A DNA stretch of 64,000 nt from JAVBMV01 sp031552145 (GCA_031552145.1 JAVBMV010000005.1:62001-126000); one strand, 5' to 3'; positions 49,728 to 58,867 are shown, counted from the stretch's first letter. Translations and numbers: made by a program. The notes: generated by a model from the letters alone, not told the origin.

Positions 49728-51026
49728 ATGCGCCTGTGTATCGTGGGATGTGGCTATGTGGGCCTGGTCGCGGGAACCTGTTTCGCCGAGACTGGCAACG
49801 ACGTCATCTGTGTCGACTTGGACGGGGCGAAGATCGCGTCGCTCGCCGCTGGCCGCATCCCTATCTACGAGCCCGGCCTCGAGGAGCTGGTGAAGCGCAA
49901 CGCTCGCGAGGGACGCCTCTCCTTTACAGGAGACCTGCCGGCGGCCGTCCGAGGGGCCGAGGTGGTCTTCATCGCCGTCGGGACGCCTCCCGGCGAGAAT
50001 GGCGAGGCTGACCTCAAGTATGTCCTGGAGGCCGCGACCGAGATCGGCAGGGCGCTCGAAAGCTACACCGTGGTGGTGGACAAGAGCACCGTGCCCGTGG
50101 GGACGGCCGACAAGGTGGAGCGCGCGCTCGGCGCGGTGGCGCGGGCCGAGTTCGACGTGGTCTCGAACCCCGAGTTCCTCAAGGAGGGAGCGGCCATCGC
50201 CGACTTCCTCAAGCCGGACCGAGTGGTGATCGGCGCCAAGAGCGAGCGGGCGCGCAAGGTGATGGGGGAGCTCTATGCCCCCTTCGTCCGCACCGAGAAC
50301 CCCATCATCTACATGGATCCTCGCTCCGCCGAGCTGACCAAGTATGCCGCCAACTCGATGTTGGCGCTGCGCATCAGCTTTATGAACGATATGGCGCAGC
50401 TCTGCGAAAAGGTGGGGGCCGACGTCGATATGGTACGCAAGGGGATGGGCGCCGACCGGCGCATCGGCTACCCCTTTCTCTTCCCGGGCGTGGGGTATGG
50501 CGGCAGCTGCTTCCCCAAGGACGTGCGGGCGCTCATCACCACGGCGCGCGAGAATGGACTGGAGGCCGACCTGCTTCGCTCGGTCGAGCGGATCAACGAC
50601 GGGCAGAAGCGCGCGCTGGTGGCGAAGGCGGTCAAGCACTTCGGCGATCTGGGGCACAAGGTTTGCGCCGTCTGGGGGCTCGCCTTCAAACCGCAGACCG
50701 ACGATATGCGCGAGGCGCCGTCGATCGACGTCATCGAGGGGCTGCTCGGCAAGGGAGCCCAGGTCAAGGCCTGCGATCCGGTCGCGGAGGGGAGCGCCAG
50801 GCGCCTCTTCGGCGATCGCGTCGCGCTCTGCACCTCGCCCTACGACGCGCTGGAGGGGGCCGATGCTCTCTTCGTGGTGACCGAGTGGAACGAGTTTAGG
50901 CGCCCCGACTTCGGGAGAATGAAGCGCTTGATGCGGACGCCGGTGGTCTTCGACGGCCGCAACATTTTCGATCCTGCCGCCATGCGCGAGCGGGGTTTCG
51001 TCTATTACGGGATGGGGCGCGCATGA
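49728..51026 (+). CDS. ugd: UDP-glucose 6-dehydrogenase
   Basis: A 432-residue nucleotide sugar dehydrogenase that makes UDP-glucuronate. It has the Rossmann motif CIVGCGYVGLVAGTCFAE, IYEPGLEELV, VGTPPGENGEADL, DKSTVPVGT, SNPEFLKEGAA and the catalytic Cys261 in GYGGSCFPKD. GGAGAG precedes the ATG. The next gene overlaps the stop (ATGA) and is a prenyl transferase, which suggests both serve a surface polysaccharide or lipid-linked sugar path. Confidence 0.93.
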   Translation: MRLCIVGCGYVGLVAGTCFAETGNDVICVDLDGAKIASLAAGRIPIYEPGLEELVKRNAREGRLSFTGDLPAAVRGAEVVFIAVGTPPGENGEADLKYVLEAATEIGRALESYTVVVDKSTVPVGTADKVERALGAVARAEFDVVSNPEFLKEGAAIADFLKPDRVVIGAKSERARKVMGELYAPFVRTENPIIYMDPRSAELTKYAANSMLALRISFMNDMAQLCEKVGADVDMVRKGMGADRRIGYPFLFPGVGYGGSCFPKDVRALITTARENGLEADLLRSVERINDGQKRALVAKAVKHFGDLGHKVCAVWGLAFKPQTDDMREAPSIDVIEGLLGKGAQVKACDPVAEGSARRLFGDRVALCTSPYDALEGADALFVVTEWNEFRRPDFGRMKRLMRTPVVFDGRNIFDPAAMRERGFVYYGMGRA

Positions 51027-51907
51027 GCGAGTCGCGCGCCGCCGCGCACCTGCGCGCCCTGCGCCCGCTGCAGTGGACCAAGAACCTCCTGGTCCTCGCG
51101 CCGCTGCTCTTCGCCCACAAGGCCTTCCAGCCTCGAGCGCTCCTCCTCGCCGCCGTCGCCGCGGGGGCCTTCTGCCTCCTATCGAGCGCCGTCTATCTGC
51201 TCAACGATCTGCTCGACAGGGAGCGCGATCGCGTCCATCCGCAGAAGCGCGGGCGCCCCATCGCCTCGGGCGCCGTCGGCGCCTCCGCCGCGCTCGTCAT
51301 GGCCGCGGCGCTCGCGGCCGCGGCGCTCGCGCTCTTCTGGCTGCTGGGGCGAGCGCCTCTCTACGGCGCGGCCGCCTATGCCCTGCTGCAGCTCGGCTAT
51401 TCATTCTTCCTCAAACGGATCGCGATGCTCGACGTGATGATCATCGCGCTCGGCTTCGTGCTCAGGGTGCTCTGCGGCGCCTGGGCCATCTCGGTGCCTG
51501 TCTCCAATTGGCTCTACCTCTGCACCTTCATGCTCGCGCTCTTCCTCGCGCTGGGAAAGCGGCGGGCCGAGCTGGCGACGCTGCAGGGAGAGGCACAGGC
51601 GCATCGCGCCAACCTCTCGGCGCTCTCGCTCCCGCTCTGTGATCAGCTCCTGACCATCTCGGCCAGCGCCAGCATCGTCACCTATTCGCTCTATGCCTTG
51701 AACGAGGAGACCGTGCGAAAGGCAGGCACCGACGGGCTCATGTGGACCATTCCGTGCGTCGTCTTTGGCCTCTTTCGCTACCTCTACCTGATCCAGCGGC
51801 GAGGCGAGGGAGGCGCGCCGGAGCGCACGCTCTTCGCCGACCTGCCGCTGCTGGGCGACCTCGCCCTCTATCTGGGGATGGTCCTCCTCATCCTCTACGC
51901 GGGCTAG
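51023..51907 (+). CDS. UbiA-family prenyltransferase (decaprenyl-phosphate phosphoribosyltransferase-like)
   Basis: A 294-residue integral membrane protein with about eight helices. It begins with LRALRPLQWTKNLLVLAPL and holds the first Asp motif in NDLLDRERDRVHPQKRGRPIASG; both are marks of the DPPR synthase branch of UbiA enzymes. That branch makes the ribose donor for arabinan in actinobacteria, while the role in Gram-negatives is less clear. Coupling with ugd points to cell envelope sugars. Confidence 0.85.
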   Translation: MSESRAAAHLRALRPLQWTKNLLVLAPLLFAHKAFQPRALLLAAVAAGAFCLLSSAVYLLNDLLDRERDRVHPQKRGRPIASGAVGASAALVMAAALAAAALALFWLLGRAPLYGAAAYALLQLGYSFFLKRIAMLDVMIIALGFVLRVLCGAWAISVPVSNWLYLCTFMLALFLALGKRRAELATLQGEAQAHRANLSALSLPLCDQLLTISASASIVTYSLYALNEETVRKAGTDGLMWTIPCVVFGLFRYLYLIQRRGEGGAPERTLFADLPLLGDLALYLGMVLLILYAG

Positions 51908-52023
51908 CCCTCGGCGCGCCTCTTATGGGTGGGGCGCGAAAACGGGCCGCGCGGTGAGCGTGCAACAATTGACACGTTCCTCGCGGGCGGCGCGAGATGG
52001 CCCGCCTCAAGAAGGGAGGGCTC

Positions 52024-52287
52024 ATGACCGTAGAGCAGGAGAACCTCTCGCAGCACGGGGTGGATGCCGAGGCGCTCGTCGACGCGCTGGTGGCGCGCAA
52101 GCTGCTCGAGCTCTCGAACGAAGGCGCGCGGGAGGAGCTGATCGCTGGCATCGCCGCGCTCCTGCGGCAGAGCCAGGGGCGCAGGGAGCGCGCCGAGGCG
52201 CTGGCGGAGTGGCTCATCGCGCAGCGCTCCGTCGCCGAACTCTACGCCTCGGACGACGAGCTGGCCGAGATGCTCGGTTCGCGTTAG
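52024..52287 (+). CDS. Small helical hypothetical protein
   Basis: An 87-residue, mainly helical charged protein (MTVEQENLSQHGVDAEALVD, then REELIAGIAALLRQSQG and EALAEWLIAQRSV). A GGGAGGG site precedes ATG 52024. No Cys or membrane segment. It lies 82 bases before moxR on the same strand, with a run of G/C-rich inverted sequence between, and may be in the same transcript. Confidence 0.6.
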   Translation: MTVEQENLSQHGVDAEALVDALVARKLLELSNEGAREELIAGIAALLRQSQGRRERAEALAEWLIAQRSVAELYASDDELAEMLGSR

Positions 52288-52369
52288 CCACTTCCTTTAC
52301 CCACGATCGGGTACTATCCCGCACCCCTGGGCGGCGGCGTGCCGCCCGGGAGGGCGAGAGGCACGGGAA

Positions 52370-53389
52370 ATGATGGACGCGAAGGTCGAGAACGAGGTAG
52401 GGGAGCGCGCCGGAGATCTGGCGGCGGTCGAGGCGTTGGCCGAGGCCAACCGCGAGATCTTCGGCGAGCTGGGCAAGCGCATCGTGGGGCAGCATGACGT
52501 GGTGCAGCACCTGCTCATCAGCCTCTTCGCCCGGGGGCACTGCCTCTTCGTGGGCGTGCCGGGACTGGCGAAGACCCTGCTGATCTCGACGCTCGCCGAC
52601 GTGCTTCAGCTCTCCTTCAACCGGATCCAATTTACGCCCGATCTGATGCCCTCCGACATCACGGGGACCGAGCTCCTCGAGGAGGACCGCGCAACTGGGC
52701 GCCGCGCCTTCCGCTTCGTGAAGGGGCCTCTCTTCGCCAACATCATCCTGGCCGACGAGATCAACCGCACGCCGCCGAAGACACAGGCGGCGCTGCTGCA
52801 GGCGATGCAGGAGTATCGCGTCACGGCGGGTGGAAACACCTTCCAGCTCGACCTGCCCTTCCTTGTCTTCGCCACGCAGAACCCTATCGAACAGGAGGGG
52901 ACCTACCCCCTTCCCGAGGCGCAGCTCGATCGCTTCATGTTCATGGTCGACGTCAACTACCCGAGCGCCGAGGAGGAGCTGGAGATCGTGCGTTCGACCA
53001 CCGGCGCCGCGCGCGAGACCCTCCGCCGCGTCCTCTCGCCGGAGCGGATCCGCGCGCTCCAGGAGCTGATCCCGCGCGTCCCGGCCAGCGACTCGGTGAT
53101 GCGATATGCCGTCGAGCTGGTGCGCCGCTCCCGGCCGAAGACCGAGGGGGCTCCCGACTTCGTCAACCAGTATCTCTCCTGGGGCGCCGGGCCGCGCGCC
53201 AGCCAGTATTTGGTGCTGGGCGCCAAGGCGCGCGCGGTGCTCGACGGTCGCTTTGCCGCCACGGTGGACGACGTGCGGGCGTTGGCGCTCCCGGTGCTAC
53301 AGCATCGCCTGCTCACCAGCTTCCATGCCGAATCCGAAGGCATAGGCTCGAGGGAGATCGTCCGAAGGCTCCTCGAGGTCGTCAAGTAG
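52370..53389 (+). CDS. MoxR-family AAA+ ATPase
   Basis: A 339-residue ATPase. Walker A is CLFVGVPGLAKT, Walker B is IILADEINRTPPKTQAALLQAMQE, the sensor region has FATQNPIEQEGTYPLPEAQLDRF, and the C-terminal lid is present. MoxR proteins act as chaperones, usually with a von Willebrand A protein encoded next to them. Here no VWA protein is adjacent; a metallopeptidase lipoprotein follows instead after 36 bases. Confidence 0.92.
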   Translation: MMDAKVENEVGERAGDLAAVEALAEANREIFGELGKRIVGQHDVVQHLLISLFARGHCLFVGVPGLAKTLLISTLADVLQLSFNRIQFTPDLMPSDITGTELLEEDRATGRRAFRFVKGPLFANIILADEINRTPPKTQAALLQAMQEYRVTAGGNTFQLDLPFLVFATQNPIEQEGTYPLPEAQLDRFMFMVDVNYPSAEEELEIVRSTTGAARETLRRVLSPERIRALQELIPRVPASDSVMRYAVELVRRSRPKTEGAPDFVNQYLSWGAGPRASQYLVLGAKARAVLDGRFAATVDDVRALALPVLQHRLLTSFHAESEGIGSREIVRRLLEVVK

Positions 53390-53425
53390 TCTACGTCAAC
53401 TCGATTTTACCCACGGGAACACTCA

Positions 53426-54256
53426 ATGTATCCGACCCGAATCGCCCCGCTGCTCACCTTGGTGCTCTTGACGTCTTCGTTCGGCACCGGCTGCGCCTCG
53501 CTCGTCTCGGCGACCAGACCCGCGGCGAAGGCCGCCGGTGGCCTCGCCCTCTCCTCTTCCGAGGAGAAGCAGATGGGGCAGCAGATGTCGGCGGAGGTGA
53601 AGAAGACCGAGAAGGTGCTGGCCGACTCCACCGTCCAGAGCTACGTCTCATCGGTCGCCAACACCGTCCTCTCGAAGGTACCGGCCGCGAAGCGCAAATT
53701 TACCTACCAATTCACGGTGCTCGACTCGCCCGAGGTGAACGCCTTCGCGCTGCCAGGGGGCTACATCTTTGTCTATGCCGGATTGCTCAAGGCCGCGAGC
53801 AGCGAGGCGGAGCTCGCCAGCGTGCTGAGTCACGAGATCGCGCATGTGACGGAGGGTCACATCTCTCAGGCGCTCGCGGCGCAGGTCGGCATCGAGCTGC
53901 TCCAATCCCTCGCGCTGGGAAAAGAGCCCGGCATGCTCAAGCAGCTGGCGAGTAACGTCGCCTCGCAGGGCTACATGGCGGCCTATTCGCGCGGCAGCGA
54001 GTCGAATGCCGATGAGACAGGGCTCGGTTATCTCGTCGCTGCCGGATATGACCCGCGGGCCATGCCCGCCTTCTTCGAGAAGCTGAAGAGGCTGGCGGGG
54101 GGGTCTCCGGGGCTGCTCGACTCCTTCTTCGCCTCGCACCCCGATTCGGGCGAGCGCGCCAAGACCATCACGAAGCTCATCGCGCAGAAAAACCTCACGG
54201 GCGGCAAGAGCGAGATCGTGGGCAGCTACGGCGCGATGAAGGCGTCGCTCAAGTAG
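53426..54256 (+). CDS. M48-family metallopeptidase lipoprotein
   Basis: A 276-residue lipoprotein (lipobox Cys in FGTGC, near residue 23) with a peptidase M48 domain: NAFALPGGYIFVYAGLL, the zinc motif HEIAHVTEGH, and the third ligand region SRGSESNADETGLGYLVAAGYDPRAM. It resembles the single-domain LoiP/YcaL group that trims misfolded outer membrane proteins. It lies between moxR and the PAP2 gene with gaps of 36 and 9 bases. Confidence 0.9.
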   Translation: MYPTRIAPLLTLVLLTSSFGTGCASLVSATRPAAKAAGGLALSSSEEKQMGQQMSAEVKKTEKVLADSTVQSYVSSVANTVLSKVPAAKRKFTYQFTVLDSPEVNAFALPGGYIFVYAGLLKAASSEAELASVLSHEIAHVTEGHISQALAAQVGIELLQSLALGKEPGMLKQLASNVASQGYMAAYSRGSESNADETGLGYLVAAGYDPRAMPAFFEKLKRLAGGSPGLLDSFFASHPDSGERAKTITKLIAQKNLTGGKSEIVGSYGAMKASLK

Positions 54257-54265
54257 GAGCGCGCG

Positions 54266-55177
54266 GTGCCGACCGGCTCTGGAACAGCGCTTGGGCGCTT
54301 CCTCTACTGGTACCTGCTGCTCCTGATGGTGCAGCTCGAGGTGCTCTACCTGCTCGCGGGCCCGTTGGGTCTCGCGTTCTCCCCTCGGTTAATGCTCTGG
54401 CTGGTGCCGGCGGGGATACCCATCCCCGCGGCGCTCCTCGCCTGCGCGCTCGAACGCGCGCGCGGCAAGGAAATCAAGGGGGAGCTGACGTCGTGGGTGC
54501 GGCTGCGCGCCGCCCTTGCGATGTTCGTCGCCTGGGCCGGCGCCTATTTCCTCTCGGGGCTGCTCACCGATCCGGAGCGGGTGCGGTATCTGCCGCTGCT
54601 GATCGAGGAACAGATCGCGCTGACGCCCTCCTATTCGTTGCTCTACATACTGCTCTACCCGATCTTCTTCTTGCCCTTCTTCGTCATCAGGGAGCGCGCG
54701 CAGCTCAAGTTGCTCGTCCGCGCCTACGCGCTGATGGTCGGGATCTGTACGCTCTGCTTCTGGGTGCTGCCCATCGGCATGGAGCGCCCTCCGCTCCCCG
54801 AAGCCCCGGGCGATCTCGGGGTCTGGATTCTTTCGCTGGTCCAGGGAAATGACCCCTCCTGGAACTGCCTGCCCTCGGAGCACTGCGCCGCCGCGCTCAT
54901 CGCGGCGCTGGCCTGCTACGAGGCCGACAAGAGGGTGGGGCTCTTCGCGCTGCTCTCGACCTTCCTCATCGGCTTCTCGACGCTCTTCACGAAGCAGCAC
55001 TACCTGGCCGATATTGTGGCCGGCTACTCCTTGGCCGTCGCGCTGCACTTCGGCGTGCGCTGGGGGCTCTCCAAGGAGAGGGTGACGGGCCCTTCATTGA
55101 CGAGCGCGACGCGCATCTCGGCCCTGAAGCGCCCCTCCGAGACCTTGACGCCGAGCGCGCGGCAGTCGGAGCAGTAG
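54266..55177 (+). CDS. PAP2-like integral membrane phosphatase
   Basis: A 303-residue membrane protein with about six helices. The phosphatase motifs are CLPSEHCAAALIAAL and STLFTKQHYLADIVAGY, which match the second and third PAP2 signatures. Such enzymes remove phosphate from lipids or act in inositol phosphoceramide-type synthesis. The GTG start at 54266 has AGGAG seven bases before. The last 50 residues are hydrophilic and their codons overlap the convergent dtd gene by 154 bases. Confidence 0.82.
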   Translation: MPTGSGTALGRFLYWYLLLLMVQLEVLYLLAGPLGLAFSPRLMLWLVPAGIPIPAALLACALERARGKEIKGELTSWVRLRAALAMFVAWAGAYFLSGLLTDPERVRYLPLLIEEQIALTPSYSLLYILLYPIFFLPFFVIRERAQLKLLVRAYALMVGICTLCFWVLPIGMERPPLPEAPGDLGVWILSLVQGNDPSWNCLPSEHCAAALIAALACYEADKRVGLFALLSTFLIGFSTLFTKQHYLADIVAGYSLAVALHFGVRWGLSKERVTGPSLTSATRISALKRPSETLTPSARQSEQ

Positions 55178-55500
55178 CGCTCGTAGAGGGCGTGCGCGCG
55201 GAGCGGCTCCATCGCGCGGATGAAGGAGGGGCGCCGCCCACGGCTCGCGTCGGCGCAGAGCGTGAACTGGCTCACGGCCAGGAGCTCTCCGCCCACCTCG
55301 GAGAGCGAGCGGTTCATCTTCCCCTCGGCGTCCTCGAAGATCCGCAGCCCCACCGTCTTTTCGGCGAGCCAGCGCGCGCTCTGCTCGTCGTCGCCGACCT
55401 CCACGCCGAGCAGCACCAGCAGCCCCGGCCCGATGGCCGAGATGCGCTCGCCCTCCACCTCGACCGAGGCGGAAGAGACTCTCTGAAGTAGCGCGCGCAT
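55024..55500 (-). CDS. dtd: D-aminoacyl-tRNA deacylase
   Basis: A 158-residue DTD. It has RALLQRVSSASVEVEG, GPGLLVLLGVEVGDD, the active-site SQFTL and ALVNEGPVTLSLES near the end (the usual NxGPVT motif). It removes D-amino acids from tRNA. About 13 residues follow the normal domain end. The domain itself extends into the region that overlaps the PAP2 gene on the other strand. Confidence 0.93.
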   Translation of the reverse strand: MRALLQRVSSASVEVEGERISAIGPGLLVLLGVEVGDDEQSARWLAEKTVGLRIFEDAEGKMNRSLSEVGGELLAVSQFTLCADASRGRRPSFIRAMEPLRAHALYERYCSDCRALGVKVSEGRFRAEMRVALVNEGPVTLSLESPQRTPKCSATAKE

Positions 55501-55640
55501 GGGGGCTCCTCTTTTTCTTTCTCGAAGGTCGGCGTTGACCGGCCCGCTTGCCCGAAGCCAAGGGAGAGGCTACACCGGAACGGGTGATGGGTGTGGGCAT
55601 CACATACGTCGTACGTCACCCGCGACGGAGAGGAATGACC

Positions 55641-56018
55641 ATGGCAACGACTCACCTGACCCAGTCCACCTTCGAGAAGAGCATCGACCGCGATGGCATC
55701 GTATTGGTCGACTGGTGGGCGCCCTGGTGTCCGCCCTGCCGCGCCTTCGGCCCCGTCTTCGAGCGCGTCTCGGGACGGCACGAGGAGATCCTCTTCGCCA
55801 AGGTGAACACCGAGGAAGAGGGAGAGCTCGCGGCGGCCTTCGAGATCCAGTCGATCCCCACGGTGATGCTCTTCCGCGACAAGGTCCTCCTCTTTGCCGA
55901 ATCGGGGGCGATGCCAGAGGCCGCGCTCGAGCAGCTCATCGAGAAGGCGAAGGGGCTCGACATGGCGGCCGTAAAGGCCGAGATGGCCAGTCGCGACGAA
56001 GCTCCGGGTGAACCTTGA
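55641..56018 (+). CDS. Thioredoxin-like protein with WCPPC active site
   Basis: A 125-residue thioredoxin fold with VLVDWWAPWCPPCRAFGPVF and the cis-Pro loop FEIQSIPTVMLF. The active site is CPPC instead of the usual CGPC. The C-terminus is slightly longer than E. coli TrxA. I choose ATG 55641 with GAGG seven bases upstream; an ATG two codons earlier is also possible. The stop overlaps the TTG start of the AAA+ gene, so the two are coupled. Confidence 0.9.
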   Translation: MATTHLTQSTFEKSIDRDGIVLVDWWAPWCPPCRAFGPVFERVSGRHEEILFAKVNTEEEGELAAAFEIQSIPTVMLFRDKVLLFAESGAMPEAALEQLIEKAKGLDMAAVKAEMASRDEAPGEP

Positions 56019-56848
56019 CCTCGGTTAAGTCCGTAGAGATCGATGGCGTGACCCTGCGTCTCGCGCATCCAGACCAGCTTCAGTTCGAATGGGTAGGACA
56101 GGAAGAGGTACTAGAGCAGCTGCTCGCGGCCTGGCTGGTGCTGGAGGAGCGCGACCTGCCGCTCAACCCCAGACTCATCGGGAAGCCGGGCGTGGGCAAG
56201 ACGACGCTTGCCTATGCGGCGGCGCGCAGGCTGGAGCGCCCCGTCTTCATCTTCCAAGCGACCATGGACACCCGCCCGGAGGATCTTCTCATTACGCCTA
56301 TCGTCGGCGCCGCGGGGCAGGTCGAATACTCGGCCAGCTCGCTCGTGACGGCGATGCTCGAGGGAGGGGTCTGCATCCTCGACGAGGGGAACCGCATGAG
56401 CGAGAAGTCGTGGGCCTCGCTCGCGCCGCTCCTCGACAATCGGCGCTACATCGAGTCGATCATCGCCGGCGTCAAGGTGCGGGCGCATCCCGCCTTTCGC
56501 TTCTGCGCCACGATGAACGACGACGCCTCTACCTTCGAGATCCCCGAGTACATCCACTCGCGCCTCATGCCGCAGATCTTCCTGGACTTCCCAGACGCCG
56601 AGGACGAGCGCGCGATCCTCCAGGCGAACCTCCCCTTCGCGGAGGAGGAGCTGCTCGACTATGTCGTGCGCTTTCTGCAGAGAGCGCACCAGGTCGACGC
56701 GCCCTTTACGGTCCGGGACGGAATCAACATCGCGCGCTATGCGGCCAAGACGGTCCGCGCGCGGGGCGCGGCGCTGCCCGACGCGCTGCGCGGCGCCGTG
56801 GCGATGACGCTTGGTGAGGAGGCGCTCCGATTCGGGGAGCCGCGGTAG
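56015..56848 (+). CDS. MoxR/dynein-like AAA+ ATPase, second copy in window
   Basis: A 277-residue ATPase. Walker A is NPRLIGKPGVGKTTLAYAAA, Walker B-like is GGVCILDEGNRMSEKSWASLAPLLD, the sensor region has AFRFCATMNDD, and the Arg-finger region has YIHSRLMPQIFLDFP. It resembles MoxR and CbbQ ATPases but differs from the other MoxR protein at 52370. The start is TTG at 56015, which overlaps the thioredoxin stop. The next gene begins three bases after its stop and is a large unrecognised protein, probably its partner. Confidence 0.88.
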   Translation: MTSVKSVEIDGVTLRLAHPDQLQFEWVGQEEVLEQLLAAWLVLEERDLPLNPRLIGKPGVGKTTLAYAAARRLERPVFIFQATMDTRPEDLLITPIVGAAGQVEYSASSLVTAMLEGGVCILDEGNRMSEKSWASLAPLLDNRRYIESIIAGVKVRAHPAFRFCATMNDDASTFEIPEYIHSRLMPQIFLDFPDAEDERAILQANLPFAEEELLDYVVRFLQRAHQVDAPFTVRDGINIARYAAKTVRARGAALPDALRGAVAMTLGEEALRFGEPR

Positions 56849-56851
56849 GCC

Positions 56852-58867
56852 ATGGGAGAGGCCTTCACGCTTCGCGTGCCGGAGGACGGGCGACGGCGCG
56901 CCATTCATCTGCTGCCCATTCTGCATGGGGAGCTGGAGTTCGCGCAGCTCCTGCCCGCCGCCTTCGAGCAGATCGCTCCCTCGGCAATCGCCGTAGAGCT
57001 GCCGCGCTCGAGCGAGCGCCATTACCTGGCGGCGGTGCGGCGTCTTCCTCGGATATCGGCGATACGCCAGCCTGGCGCGCGCGCCGATGGCGCACCCTCC
57101 TATCTGCTCGTGGAGCCGACGGATGCGCTCACCGAGGCGGTGCGCCTGGGACTCCATCATCGGCTGCCAATAGCCTTTGTGGATCTCGCGGTGGCGGACT
57201 ACCCCGAGCATGACGAGCCGCTGCCCGACCCCTATGCCGTGCTGAGGCTGGGGCATGAGCCCTATGCGCGCGCCTGTATGGCGAGCGCCGCGCTCCAGCA
57301 TGCCTCGCCTGCCGATCTGCGGCGCGAGGCTGCCATGGCGGCCCGCCTCGACCGCCTGGCGTCGGCGGGGCCGGGCGCGCCTATCCTCTTCGTCTGTGGC
57401 ATGGCCCACGCGCACCGGATCGCCGATCTGCTCTTGTCTGGCGCGCCGCTGGGCGAAGCGGAACCGCTCGATCGCCTCCCACCTCAAGAGAGCGCGCTCT
57501 TCAACCTTCACCCCGACTCCTGCAGGGAGGTGCTCTCTTGCCCAGGCTACTGGGGCGCCGCCTACGAGCGCGCGCGCGCTGCTGCCTTGGGTGCCGCGAC
57601 GCCAGAAGAGGCCGCCTCCCTCGAACCACCGCGCGTGATCGATCTCTTTGGCCTGATGAGCGCCCAGGCTCGGGGCGCCGAGCCGCGCGGCCTTCTCGCC
57701 GGGAGCACAGGGAAGGCCACCACAGGCGTGCCCCGGCCCTCCGAGCCACCGCCAGTCGAGCCGCTCCCGGTCGATCGGCAGCGGCTCCTGCTGCGTCTCT
57801 TCGAAGAGGCGGGGGATCGCTACAGGCGCGCCACGGGCGAGGAGCTTCGGCCCTACCATCGCCGCGTCTTCCTGCGCTTCCTGCGCAACTGGGCGCTGCT
57901 GCGGGGACGGCTCCAGCCCTCGCTCTACCAGCTGCTCTGCGGCGCGCGCTCCGCTGTGGACGAGAACTTCGCCTATGAGGTGTGGCGCCTCTCGACGGAG
58001 TGGCCTTGGCAGGAGAGCGAAGCCGAGCTGCCCACGGAGCGGCTGACATTGGAGGAGCTGGGGCGGGATGCGCGCGCGCTCCGTTTCCGGCCCAAGGTAG
58101 TGACGCGCCGACTTCGCGCCCTGGGGCGGCGCGTCAAGCTGGGCGGCCCGGATGAGTGGCTCCAGGGCTTCGCCGACGCTCATGACGGCCACTGCAGCTA
58201 CCCACCCGAAGACCTGGCGCTCGAGTCTTTCTCCGACCGCATCAAGCGGCGCGCGAAGGGGATGCTCTCCGAAGAGAACAAGCGGATCGAGCGCTTCGGC
58301 ACCTCGATGCTCGACGGAATCGAGATGCGAGAGACGCTGCGCAACTGGCACCGCGAGAAGGCGCTCTATGTCGCCGAGCTGCGCCGTGGGCTGGGTGAAG
58401 TGGGGAGCGTGGTCGTCCTCTTCGACGAGGATCGCGAGAAGTATGGATGGGAGATCACCTGGATGGGTGAGCACGCGGGAGAGGGAGACATGGCGCTCTT
58501 CTCCACCCACCCGCTCTCGCAGATCGTTGGCCCGGGGATCTGCCGCGCCGAATATGGCGGCTTCCTGCTCTCCTACCCTCCCGGGAGGATGGCCGACATC
58601 TGGAGCGACGAGGCCTTCGGCGCGGCGCAGAGCCGCGGCGAGCGGCTGCTGCTCGCCGGGGTCGATTACTGCGAGGAGCGCGTCATCGCCTATGTGGCAA
58701 AGCGCCCCCCGAGGCCCGAGGTAAAGGCCTGGGCCGCGCGGGTCGGCAAGAAGATCAGCTATCTGCCCATCGGGCAGTTCTCACCGGAGACGCTCAAGCG
58801 GCTGCGGGTCTTTCACGTGCTCTTCGGAAAAGAGCGGCGCGAGGTCGCGGCCGACTACATCTGGTGA
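56852..58867 (+). CDS. Large protein with TraB/TIKI-like N-terminal region and unknown C-terminal region
   Basis: A 671-residue soluble protein with no signal peptide or membrane segment. The N-terminal 200 residues resemble the TraB/EreA/TIKI fold: LLPILHGELEFAQLLPAAF with IAVELPR at the start and ILFVCGMAHAHRIADLL at the end, which recall the paired His motifs of that group and DUF5682. A Pro-rich linker lies near residues 275-300. The C-terminal 340 residues have an Arg/Glu-rich helical region (KRRAKGMLSEENKRIERFGT), then a beta-rich part (VGSVVVLFDEDREKYGWEITW, YGGFLLSYPPGRMADIWSDEAFG). I do not recognise it. It is coupled with the AAA+ gene. Confidence 0.75.
   Translation: MGEAFTLRVPEDGRRRAIHLLPILHGELEFAQLLPAAFEQIAPSAIAVELPRSSERHYLAAVRRLPRISAIRQPGARADGAPSYLLVEPTDALTEAVRLGLHHRLPIAFVDLAVADYPEHDEPLPDPYAVLRLGHEPYARACMASAALQHASPADLRREAAMAARLDRLASAGPGAPILFVCGMAHAHRIADLLLSGAPLGEAEPLDRLPPQESALFNLHPDSCREVLSCPGYWGAAYERARAAALGAATPEEAASLEPPRVIDLFGLMSAQARGAEPRGLLAGSTGKATTGVPRPSEPPPVEPLPVDRQRLLLRLFEEAGDRYRRATGEELRPYHRRVFLRFLRNWALLRGRLQPSLYQLLCGARSAVDENFAYEVWRLSTEWPWQESEAELPTERLTLEELGRDARALRFRPKVVTRRLRALGRRVKLGGPDEWLQGFADAHDGHCSYPPEDLALESFSDRIKRRAKGMLSEENKRIERFGTSMLDGIEMRETLRNWHREKALYVAELRRGLGEVGSVVVLFDEDREKYGWEITWMGEHAGEGDMALFSTHPLSQIVGPGICRAEYGGFLLSYPPGRMADIWSDEAFGAAQSRGERLLLAGVDYCEERVIAYVAKRPPRPEVKAWAARVGKKISYLPIGQFSPETLKRLRVFHVLFGKERREVAADYIW

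Noticed and set aside
47990..50011. 673-codon plus-strand open frame across the sulfatase-fold gene and into ugd
   Set aside because: It overlaps two recognised genes in other frames and has Arg/Glu/Gly-rich mirror composition.
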